Both the position numbers and the translations under genes were made by a program. The notes under the pieces are model-generated. The model was not told where the DNA came from. It was given only the letters and a program-made list of their open reading frames with translations, and searched no databases. Source: Micromonospora pallida (GTDB lineage Bacteria; Actinomycetota; Actinomycetes; Mycobacteriales; Micromonosporaceae). Taken from it: 64,000 nucleotides of DNA. Positions 34,734-42,048 of the stretch are shown here, piece by piece. The stretch is from positions 5,333,001-5,397,000 of the forward strand of contig NZ_FMHW01000002.1 of NCBI RefSeq assembly GCF_900090325.1, in the 5' to 3' direction. Each line of letters starts with the position of its first letter. Positions within the stretch are counted from its first letter, which is position 1.

Positions 34734-34766
34734 AAAGGCCGTCTCCGGTGGGCGGAGACGGCCTTT
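34734..34766 (+). terminator. Isolated intrinsic-terminator-like hairpin
   Basis: Perfect 13-bp stem AAAGGCCGTCTCC (34734-34746) / GGAGACGGCCTTT (34754-34766) with a 7-nt loop and T residues at the end. The nearest plus-strand gene ends 600 bp upstream, so it may close a short unannotated transcript or insulate the antitoxin promoter. Confidence 0.6.
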
Positions 34767-34908
34767 GAACTCGGGTGGCCGGAGGCACCACCATGCGAAC
34801 CATATGGTGACCGTGGCAGCGAGCCGCTTCCGCTACGTCGACGCTGCCCCAACGCTTGATCGACAGACCGCCAGGTGCCGGATTCGCCTGATAGACGACC
34901 CCACCGGG

Positions 34909-34928
34909 TTGTACAACTTCTTGTACGC
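34909..34928 (+). promoter_or_regulatory. YefM-type operator (two TGTACA-core sites 12 bp apart)
   Basis: TTGTACAA (34909-34916) is a perfect palindrome with core TGTACA; a second, half-degenerate site TTGTACGC (34921-34928) lies 12 bp away centre to centre. This is the long/short repeat arrangement with TGTACA cores known for yefM-yoeB autoregulation. It sits just before the ribosome site of the antitoxin gene. Confidence 0.65.
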
Positions 34929-34945
34929 CAAGCTCAGGAGGCCTC

Positions 34946-35188
34946 ATGCGCACCGTCCCCTACTCAGAAGTCCGGCAGAACCTGGCCAAGATGCTCGACC
35001 ATGTCGTGGACGACGCCGAGGAAGTGGTGATCACCCGCTCCGGCGGTGAGGCCGCCGTCATCATCTCGCTGCGTGAGTACGAGTCACTGAAGGAGACGGC
35101 ATACCTGTCGGCCAGCCCCGCCAATGCGCGCCGTCTGAACGAAGCCGTCGAAGAGCTGCGCAACGGGGCGGGGAGATGCACGACCTGA
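34946..35188 (+). CDS. YefM/Phd-family antitoxin, orphan
   Basis: An 80-residue antitoxin starting MRTVPYSEVRQNLAKMLDHV, with the YefM DNA-binding/dimer fold (EVVITRSGGEAAVIISLREY and ESLKETAYLSASPANARRL). The strong AGGAGG ribosome site and TGTACA operator are intact. The tail is suspicious: the frame ends NGAGRCTT. One extra G in the G4 run at 35170-35173 would instead give NGAGEMHDLIDPD, the acidic tail usual in this family. No YoeB/RelE toxin follows. It is therefore a solitary antitoxin or the remnant of a decayed toxin-antitoxin pair. Confidence 0.85.
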   Translation: MRTVPYSEVRQNLAKMLDHVVDDAEEVVITRSGGEAAVIISLREYESLKETAYLSASPANARRLNEAVEELRNGAGRCTT

Positions 35189-35346
35189 TCGACCCCGATG
35201 CCGGTCCAGGCGAGACGTCGCCGGACTGCCGTCGGGCGACAACGTACAGCCGCCATCAATGACGGGCGCAACAACCGCGCGGCAAGGGGCTGCCCCCACC
35301 CACCTACGGCGCCCCGGGGGCTCGAACCCTGGCCCTTCGATGGGGG

Positions 35347-35823
35347 CTAGTGGATCAGCTCGAAGGAGGCCATCATCGAGGTCAGGGTCGACTCGTCCAG
35401 GTCGGCGCGGTCGGCCAGGTACGTACCGAGCATGGTGTAGACGCTGCGCAGCCCGGACGGCGAGCGGTCCGGCGCCTCGGTCACCACGGCGATCTGGCGT
35501 ACCTCGCGGCCGTCGACCACGGTCCCGCTGGAGCGGACCGCGACCGGCAGACCGCCCGGGGCGGCCGGCTGGTCGATGCCGGGGTCGATGATCCGTCGCG
35601 GCGTGTCGTCGGCGAGCGCCAGTTCGGCCACCTCGCCCAGGGTGAGGTCCTCGGGTAGCCGTCGGCCGAAGAGCACCAGGTTGGCCCGGAACCCGTCGGC
35701 CGGCGGGGCGAGGAAGGCCATCAGCCCCTCGTCCGGTTCCACCGCGCTCCACTGCTCGGGCGCGGCCAGCCGGAACGGCCACAGGCCGGGGGAGATCGCG
35801 TTCGGCCACTCCACGACGGTCAT
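35347..35823 (-). CDS. LpqN/DUF1795-like protein of the type VII-like locus
   Basis: A 158-residue soluble protein starting MTVVEWPNAISPGLWPFRLA, with GLMAFLAPPADGFRANLVLF and a C-terminal TLTSMMASFELIH. This pattern resembles LpqN-type mycobacterial proteins and the DUF1795 group, which bind or assist secreted partners, but similarity is by eye only. There is no signal peptide. It has an AAGGA ribosome site and is the last gene of the locus, 14 nt after the glycine-rich effector gene, so it may be that protein's chaperone or immunity partner. Confidence 0.6.
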   Translation of the reverse strand: MTVVEWPNAISPGLWPFRLAAPEQWSAVEPDEGLMAFLAPPADGFRANLVLFGRRLPEDLTLGEVAELALADDTPRRIIDPGIDQPAAPGGLPVAVRSSGTVVDGREVRQIAVVTEAPDRSPSGLRSVYTMLGTYLADRADLDESTLTSMMASFELIH

Positions 35824-35837
35824 CCGTTGTCCTTCTC

Positions 35838-37228
35838 TCAGAACGGGTTGATCTTGCCGGCCACGTCGGCGACCGCCTTGGCGCCGTCTCCGATGTGGCC
35901 GGCGATCTTCGGTACGTCCACCTCGCCGCCGACCGTGATCTTGCCGCCGATGCCGAGCGCGAGACCGACACTGGCCTGCACCTTCACCTTGCCGCCGTCG
36001 ACCCCCGCGTCCACCCCGGCCGAAGCGCCGACGCCGATCTGCCCCTCCGCGACCCCCGGGGGCGTACGCCGAGCACGTCCACCTCGCCCCGGGCAGTGCC
36101 CCGGATTCCGGCGAAGGCCTCCGCCTCCGCCCGGAGCCGGCCACCGCTGCGACCCCCGTTGATGTCCAACCCGCCGCCGGCGTCCGCGCCGCCCCGGCCA
36201 CGCAGCTCGCCCTGCGCACCGAAGCCGCCGGCCCGCAGCTTGGCCTTGACCCGGGCGTCGAACGCGTTCACCTCGGCCCGCGCGTTGACCGAGGCGCCGT
36301 ACCGGTCCTTGCCGACCCGGCCCAGGCCGCCCTCGGCCATCGCGAGTCGGTGCAACAGTTGCAGCTGCACGTCCACGCTGCCGTTGCGGCCCTTCAACAG
36401 GGACTTCTCGTAGTTCTTCAACGAGCCCTGCCAGGTCCGGGACCCGTACAGCAGGGAGAAGAGCGGGTCCTTGGGGCTCAGGCCGTTGCGGGCCAGCCGC
36501 CGCCGTTCCGCCGGGGTCAGGTTGCGCCCGCCGGTGGACCGGCCCTTGTTGGGCATGCCGCGGGTCTTGATGTCGTCGAGGAGCCGGGGACCGAACACCG
36601 TGTGGTTGGTCACCCGGCCAGGAGCACCGGGCGCGCCCGGGATGGCCGGCGCAAGCGCAGCGGCCGACCGGCACACCGCGACGAAGGCCTGCACGGCCCG
36701 CTTGCGGTCCCGCAGCGCGTCCTCGTGCCGCTCGGCGGCCCGGCGGTGTGCCCGTTCGGCCTCCTCCACCTCCCGCTGGGCCCGGAGCACACCGGACATG
36801 TCCGGGGCGGGGACCTCCAGCCCGGCGGCGCGGTCGATCGACGCCCGCTTGGCCGCCGCGCCGAACCCGATCTGCTCGGCGGAGAGTTGCCGGCGGGCCT
36901 CGTCCAACCGGGTCTCGGCGCGGTCCAGCACCTTGCGGGCCCGCTGCTCGTCCTCGATCGGTCCGGCCACCGTGCCGAGCGCCTCGGCGACCCGCTCGTG
37001 CGCGGCCCGCGCGGCGGCGAACGCGGCGTCCAGCGCGCCGAGGGCGCCCTGGAACCGGGCGCCGGCCGGGCCCACCAGCACCTGGGCAGCACCGGCGGTG
37101 CCCGTGCCGGCGAAGCTGGCGCTGGCCCGCCGGACGGTACGCACCGAGTGGTCGAGGGCACCGGCGCGGGCCCCGTTGTCCCGGGCGGCCCGGCGCAGGG
37201 CGTCCGGGTCGGCGGTGTCGGTCGACAT
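35838..37228 (-). pseudogene. Putative type VII-secreted helical/glycine-rich effector, frameshifted near the C-terminus
   Basis: From ATG 37228 (GGGGAGTG ribosome site) the protein has a 220-residue helical, coiled-coil-prone region (VLDRAETRLDEARRQLSAEQ; REVEEAERAHRRAAERHEDA), a middle domain (LTPAERRRLARNGLSPKDP, LLYGSRTWQGSLKNYEKSLL), and a Gly/Ala/Val repeat tail. At the C5/G5 run 36053-36062 the frame breaks. The original frame runs to 35984 with Arg/Ser nonsense, while the -1 frame continues logically (GVAEGQIGVGASAGVDAGVD, VGGEVDVPKIAGHIGDG) to a stop at 35838. One missing base explains it. Function unknown; position and N-terminal helices suggest an exported effector. Confidence 0.65.
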
Positions 37229-37230
37229 GG

Positions 37231-37482
37231 TCACTCCCCGGCCAGCGAGAAGGCCACCGCGGTCATGTTCGCCTGGCGGGCGATGACCGTCGCTGCACCC
37301 TGCAACCGCTCGAACTGGGCGCTCCACCGACGGGTGAAGTCCGCCAGCGCGGCGTCCGCCGCCGGGTCCCCCACCGATGCCGAGACGGGGCAGGTCCGGG
37401 GCAGCCCGGCCGCCGCCGTGCTGACCGCGGTGCTCACCGCGCGCAGCCCGGCGGGGTTGGCGCCAATCGATCCCAAGCTCAT
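37231..37482 (-). CDS. Small helical type VII secretion-target-like protein
   Basis: An 83-residue helical protein starting MSLGSIGANPAGLRAVSTAV, with FTRRWSAQFERLQGAATVIA and an acidic C-terminus. Size and position resemble EspC/WXG-like partners that pair with a longer exported protein; here the larger gene follows after 2 bp. There is no classical W-x-G turn, and the Trp sits late in the sequence. ATG 37482 is preferred because the upstream extension to 37518 lacks the family pattern. Confidence 0.6.
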   Translation of the reverse strand: MSLGSIGANPAGLRAVSTAVSTAAAGLPRTCPVSASVGDPAADAALADFTRRWSAQFERLQGAATVIARQANMTAVAFSLAGE

Positions 37483-37537
37483 GTTCGACACGCTAGGTCC
37501 GGGCCGGGCGGCGGCCAATGGGAAGTGTTCCCCACCC

Positions 37538-39721
37538 TCACCGCCCGGCGTCGACCACCAAGGTCCGCGCTGGTAGCCGTAGGGCGGCGACGATCCGCTG
37601 CCGCCGGGACGACGCCGTGGCGAGCTGCCGTCGTACCGTGTCGGCCAGGGCCCAGGCCCGGTCGGCGTCGGCGGTCGTCACCCGCGTCGGACCGTACGCC
37701 GCCGCGTCGACCAGCGCCACCAGTTCCCGCGCCGGTACGTCGGCCGCCGGGGCCCGGCCGGACAGTGTGGCCAGCGCCTCGCCGGTCGTACTGGCCCGGG
37801 AGATGGCGACTCCCGTCTCGGCACAGCGTTCCAGGGTGTCCCGCCAGGCGGCGAGCAGCCGGCGACCGGGGTCGTCGAGGCGGCGTCGCCGGGCCCGTAC
37901 CGCCCACTTGACCGTCGGTGGCCCACCCAGCAGCACGAACAGCACCAGCGTGGCGAGCAGCGTCACGGTCAGCCAGGGCGGGACCGGCTCCGGTCGTCCG
38001 GCGTCCGGGCCGGCACCGGTTGGAGCGGCCGCGCCGGCGGAGGTGGCGGGGGTCGGTGCGCTGAGCGTACGGGTCGGTTCGGGCTCGCTGCTCGGTGGCG
38101 GCTCGGGCTCGTCCGGACGGCGGTCGCCGGACTGGCCGGGGGTGGGGTGGAACGGCACCCAACCGGCCCGGGTGAAGCGGACCTCCGCCCAGGCGTCCAC
38201 GTCCCGGCCGGTGACCACGCGGCTGCCGCCGTGGCCCGCCCGAGTGCGGAACCCGACCACCACCCGGGCGTCGTAGCCCAGCGCCCGGGCCAGTACGGCG
38301 AACGCCGACGCGTACTGCTCGGCCGTGCCGTTGCGGGTCTTCAGCAACTGGTCGATCTGGTAGAGCCCGTGCCCGGCCGGTGGTCGCGGCGAGGTGTCCA
38401 GCCGGTAGTCGCCGGTACGGGCGAAGTGGTCGGCGAGCCGGCGCAGGGCGGGGTAGCCCGCGCTGGTCCCGGTGACCGAGGTGGCCTTGGCGACCAGCCC
38501 GGACGGCACCGGACTGCCCGACACCGATCCCGACGGGGGCACGGCCGGTGGGTCGATCGGCAGGTCCGCCGCCTCGAAGCGGGGTACGGCGCTGCGCACC
38601 GTGTACGCGTCCGGCGCCGGTTGGTTGTCCGGGAAGATCACGTCCCCGGTGGCCCGGTCCACTCCGAGCCCGCTGCGCGACACCTCGACCGGCCGACCGG
38701 CACTGACCAGCCACTCGAGCGGGCCCCGCTGGTCGATCCGGACCTCCTGGGTGACCAGTTCCGCCGGGCCGGTCGGAGCGGGTAGCTGCTGTCCGGCCCG
38801 CCAGTAGGTGGCCGCGCTGGTCCAGTAGGTGCCGTCGAACCGGTCCAGTGTGGCGTACCGCAACCGGTTGGCCGCTTCGTCGCCGGTGACGGTGAGCCGC
38901 AGGCTGAGTTTTCCGGTCCGCAGCGCCGGGAACTGGGCCAGCGGGCTGCTGCCCGTACGCGGGCGTACCGGCTGTGCGACCAGGTCCCGGGGATCGGGTG
39001 GGGTCCGGTCGCCGGCCGCGGTGACCAGGTTCGGCCCGAGCAGGCTGGCTGCCGCCCCGGCGGCCAACACCAGGACCAGTCCGGGCAGGGCGACCAGCCG
39101 ACCGGCCAGCCCGACGGTCCGGCCCTGCCGGCCGGCACCGGCCTGCTGGGCGCGCCGGCCGGGGCCGGTGGTCGGGGCACGCTGGTCGGCGGCGGCGGTG
39201 GCGAGCAGCGCCAGGACGGTCCCGGCCACCGCCGGTGCCAGCCAGCCCGGTACGTCGGTCGGCGTGGTCAGGAGCAGGCCGGCGGTCATGGCCAGCAGCG
39301 GCACCGGCAGCGCCCAGGGCACGGCGGCGCCGCGCAGCGACGGTTCCACCGCGCCGATGCCGGCCAGCCCGGCGAGTACGGCCACCAGGGCCAGCTCCGG
39401 TCCGCCCGGGTCGACCGGCGGCACGGAGGTGAGCAACCGGTACGGCCCGTCGGTGACCCGGGACGGGCTGACCAGCACGACGTATCCGACGAGTACCAGC
39501 AGTTCGACGGTGAGCCGGGTGACCGGCGGAACCCGGGTCGTCGCGGCGAGCAGCAACCCGACCAGGGCCGGCACCAGGGCGGCGCCGGCGGTCGGCAGCA
39601 GGTATCCGGGGTCGGCCAGGGCCTCGTCGACGGTCCGCCCGAAGAGCCCCGCGAAGGCGACCACCGGGGCCAGTCCGAGCAGGCTGGCCAGTGCCGCCCT
39701 GGCCAGCAGCCATCGCCTCAC
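37538..39721 (-). CDS. TgpA-like membrane transglutaminase-fold protein, catalytically dead
   Basis: A 727-residue protein with about six N-terminal transmembrane helices, an extracytoplasmic transglutaminase-like domain, one more helix (PPWLTVTLLATLVLFVLLGG) and a cytosolic C-terminal helical domain. In active relatives the triad sits in GxCEQFA, HAW and DPTPG. Here these read NGTAEQYASAFAVLARALGY (Cys to Ala, near residue 466), DVDAWAEVRF (His to Asp) and WVPFHPTPGQ (Asp to His). The fold is clear but the enzyme should be inactive. It overlaps DUF58 by ATGA and forms the usual MoxR-DUF58-transglutaminase trio. A scaffold or peptidoglycan-binding role is inferred. Confidence 0.88.
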   Translation of the reverse strand: MRRWLLARAALASLLGLAPVVAFAGLFGRTVDEALADPGYLLPTAGAALVPALVGLLLAATTRVPPVTRLTVELLVLVGYVVLVSPSRVTDGPYRLLTSVPPVDPGGPELALVAVLAGLAGIGAVEPSLRGAAVPWALPVPLLAMTAGLLLTTPTDVPGWLAPAVAGTVLALLATAAADQRAPTTGPGRRAQQAGAGRQGRTVGLAGRLVALPGLVLVLAAGAAASLLGPNLVTAAGDRTPPDPRDLVAQPVRPRTGSSPLAQFPALRTGKLSLRLTVTGDEAANRLRYATLDRFDGTYWTSAATYWRAGQQLPAPTGPAELVTQEVRIDQRGPLEWLVSAGRPVEVSRSGLGVDRATGDVIFPDNQPAPDAYTVRSAVPRFEAADLPIDPPAVPPSGSVSGSPVPSGLVAKATSVTGTSAGYPALRRLADHFARTGDYRLDTSPRPPAGHGLYQIDQLLKTRNGTAEQYASAFAVLARALGYDARVVVGFRTRAGHGGSRVVTGRDVDAWAEVRFTRAGWVPFHPTPGQSGDRRPDEPEPPPSSEPEPTRTLSAPTPATSAGAAAPTGAGPDAGRPEPVPPWLTVTLLATLVLFVLLGGPPTVKWAVRARRRRLDDPGRRLLAAWRDTLERCAETGVAISRASTTGEALATLSGRAPAADVPARELVALVDAAAYGPTRVTTADADRAWALADTVRRQLATASSRRQRIVAALRLPARTLVVDAGR

Positions 39722-41001
39722 CGGCGTCCTCCCGCGAGTCCGCTGTAGGCGGTCGCCGCGCTCCGGGCCCGGTCGGCGCGGATCACCACCAGTCCTCCCT
39801 GCACGCTGACCGACGTACCGGTGGTCGGTTCCCCAGCCGGGACGCCACGCGGACCGTTCCCGGGACCGGCCTGCGCCGGGACGCCGCGCGGACCGTTCGG
39901 GGAGTGGGCAGCCGAGCCGTCCGCGACGAGTTGCACCAGCACGATCCCGCCGAACCGGCGCGTCTGCCCGGCCAACGCGGGCGCCAGTGCCGGATCCGCC
40001 CCGCTGACCACCACCAACCCGCCACCGGCCGGGGCGCGGGCGACCATCGCCAGCAGCTCGGTCAGATCGCGGTCGTCGGTACGGCCGGCGGCGGCCAGCC
40101 GGTCCAGCGGACCACGAGCGCCGAGCCGGGCCAGGTCCGCGCCGTCCTCGCCGAGCACGGCGAGGCTGACCGACTGACCAGAACGGCTGGTGGAGACCAC
40201 CACCGAGGCGGTCAGCTCCACCGCCTCCTCGAACAACTCCGCGCCGAACACGGTGGCCCGGGTGTCCAGCAGCACCGCGGCGCTCGGTTCGGTGGTGTCC
40301 ACCCGGTCCTGGACGATGAGTTCACCCGCCCGCGCCGTGGAGCGCCAGTGGATCTGCCGGGGGTCGTCACCCGGCCGGTACTCGCGCAGTGCGGCGAAGG
40401 CCATCGAGCCCCGGAGCACCCGGTCGGTGAGCCGCCCCTCGAAGTCGAGGACCGGGCCGATCGGCAGTGGACGGATCGGATGCACCCGGGGCCGTACCCA
40501 GATCTGTTCCGGCGCGGCCAGGGTCTGGGTACGGAGGGCCAGCCGCAGCGGGTCACGGCGGTGCAGCCTCACCGGCCCGAGTCGCAGCACGCCCCGGTCG
40601 GCGGTCGGCACCGGGTAGCTGAGGCGGATCGCTCCGCCGGGCGTCAGTGGTGGCACCGCGATCCGCAGCTCACCACCATCGGCCGGGGTGCCCAGGGCGG
40701 TGAGCCCGTCGACCGCCTCGAACCGTCCGGTGGGCAGGCGGCCGGCGTTGACCACGTTGAGCCAGCCGGTGACCTGGTCACCGACGGTCACCCGGTGCGG
40801 GGCGACGGTACGGGTCACCCGGACCTGGGCCGGCAGCCGGACCAGGAGCGCGGCGGCGAGCACCATCGCGATCCCGGCGGCGCCGAGCCCGCCCAGCGTG
40901 GGGTAGCCGCCGAGCGTACCGGCGGTGAGCAGCACGATCGAGCCCAGGGCCACCGCCAGCCCGGTGCCGGTCAGCCCGGTGCTCCGGCGCAGGCGGCGCA
41001 T
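39718..41001 (-). CDS. DUF58 domain membrane protein
   Basis: A 427-residue protein with two N-terminal transmembrane helices (LAVALGSIVLLTAGTLGGYP, GAAGIAMVLAAALLV), a beta-rich extracellular-like part, and the DUF58 signature DFEGRLTDRVLRGS ... FAALREYRPGDDPRQIHW before a VWA-like domain (AVLLDTRATVFG). DUF58 proteins partner with MoxR AAA+ ATPases. It overlaps MoxR as TGATG and the transglutaminase-fold gene as ATGA. A duplicated NGPRGVP segment near residues 365-395 marks a low-complexity insert. Confidence 0.92.
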   Translation of the reverse strand: MRRLRRSTGLTGTGLAVALGSIVLLTAGTLGGYPTLGGLGAAGIAMVLAAALLVRLPAQVRVTRTVAPHRVTVGDQVTGWLNVVNAGRLPTGRFEAVDGLTALGTPADGGELRIAVPPLTPGGAIRLSYPVPTADRGVLRLGPVRLHRRDPLRLALRTQTLAAPEQIWVRPRVHPIRPLPIGPVLDFEGRLTDRVLRGSMAFAALREYRPGDDPRQIHWRSTARAGELIVQDRVDTTEPSAAVLLDTRATVFGAELFEEAVELTASVVVSTSRSGQSVSLAVLGEDGADLARLGARGPLDRLAAAGRTDDRDLTELLAMVARAPAGGGLVVVSGADPALAPALAGQTRRFGGIVLVQLVADGSAAHSPNGPRGVPAQAGPGNGPRGVPAGEPTTGTSVSVQGGLVVIRADRARSAATAYSGLAGGRR

Positions 41002-41984
41002 CAGACCCGGGCCGCCAGCGGTACGGGTACGGTTCCCAGCACGTCGCGCAGCACGTCGTCGGCCGAACCGCCCTCGATCTCGGTGGTGGAGGCGAGCAGC
41101 AGCCGGTGTCCGAGTACCGGCTCGGCGACCGCCTTCACGTCGTCGGGTACGACATAACCCCGGCCCTGCCCGGCAGCCCAGGACTGGGCGGCCCGGACGA
41201 GGGCCAGACTGCCCCGGGGGCTGGCGCCGAGCCGCAGGCGCGGATCCCGGCGGGTCGCCTCGGCGATGCGGGCGACGTACTCGGCCACCGCGTCCGCCAC
41301 GTGCACCCGGCTGACGTACTCGATCATCCAGCGCACCTGCTCGACGCTGGCCACCGGGGAGAGTTCCGGGGCCCCGCCCTCCCGGGCCCGGCCGACCAGG
41401 ATGTCGCGTTCGGCCGCCACGTCCGGGTAGCCGACGGAGATCCGCAGCAGGAAGCGGTCGAGCTGCGCCTCCGGCAGCCGGTAGGTGCCGGCCAGGTCGA
41501 CCGGGTTCTGGGTGGCGACGACCAGGAAGGGTGCCGGCACCGGATAGCTGCGGCCGTCCACGGTGACCTGCCGTTCCTCCATCACCTCCAGCAGCGCCGA
41601 CTGGGTCTTCGGCGACGCCCGGTTGATCTCGTCGGCGAGCACCAGGTGCGCGAAGGCGGGACCGGGCCGGAACTCGAACGTGCCGGTGCGCTGGTCGTAC
41701 ACGTTGGTGCCGGTGATGTCCGACGGCAGCAGGTCCGGGGTGAACTGGATGCGGTGCCAGCTCGCGTCCAACGAGGCGGCGATGGCCTTGGCCAGCGTGG
41801 TCTTGCCGACCCCCGGGACGTCCTCCACCAGCAGGTGACCACCGGCGAAGAAGCAGGTCAGGGCGAGGCGTACCGCTTCCGGCTTGCCGGAGAGCGCCCG
41901 GCTGACGTTGGCCCGGACCGCCTCGTACCGGGCCGCGAAGTAGGTGGCGGGGTCGTGGCCGGCCGCGGAGTTGCTGGTGTTCAC
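41001..41984 (-). CDS. MoxR-family AAA+ ATPase
   Basis: A 327-residue ATPase: GHLLVEDVPGVGKTTLAKAI (Walker A), IQFTPDLLPSDITGTNVYDQ, HLVLADEINRASPKTQSALL (Walker B), EERQVTVDGRSYPVPAPFLV, ATQNPVDLAGTYRLPEAQLD and LLRISVGYP (sensor region). MoxR proteins remodel or activate partner complexes, usually the DUF58/VWA protein beside them. It starts 64 nt after the kinase gene and overlaps DUF58. Confidence 0.94.
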   Translation of the reverse strand: MNTSNSAAGHDPATYFAARYEAVRANVSRALSGKPEAVRLALTCFFAGGHLLVEDVPGVGKTTLAKAIAASLDASWHRIQFTPDLLPSDITGTNVYDQRTGTFEFRPGPAFAHLVLADEINRASPKTQSALLEVMEERQVTVDGRSYPVPAPFLVVATQNPVDLAGTYRLPEAQLDRFLLRISVGYPDVAAERDILVGRAREGGAPELSPVASVEQVRWMIEYVSRVHVADAVAEYVARIAEATRRDPRLRLGASPRGSLALVRAAQSWAAGQGRGYVVPDDVKAVAEPVLGHRLLLASTTEIEGGSADDVLRDVLGTVPVPLAARV

Positions 41985-42048
41985 GCGATCCTCGCTCTGG
42001 GAGTCGGTGGAAGGGCCGGTTACGGCGAATATGGCGGCTCGGGCCGGA

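Noticed and set aside
35189..35264. YoeB/RelE toxin downstream of the antitoxin
   Set aside because: All three frames were read; none gives the toxin core or an adequate length. A few residues in one frame look vaguely similar, which is not enough to claim a remnant.
35264..35346. tRNA-like T-arm (minus strand GGGTTCGAGCCCC) that might be a tRNA remnant or attachment site
   Set aside because: The flanks do not fold into acceptor, D or anticodon arms, one T-stem pair fails, and no integrase or matching copy is in the window.
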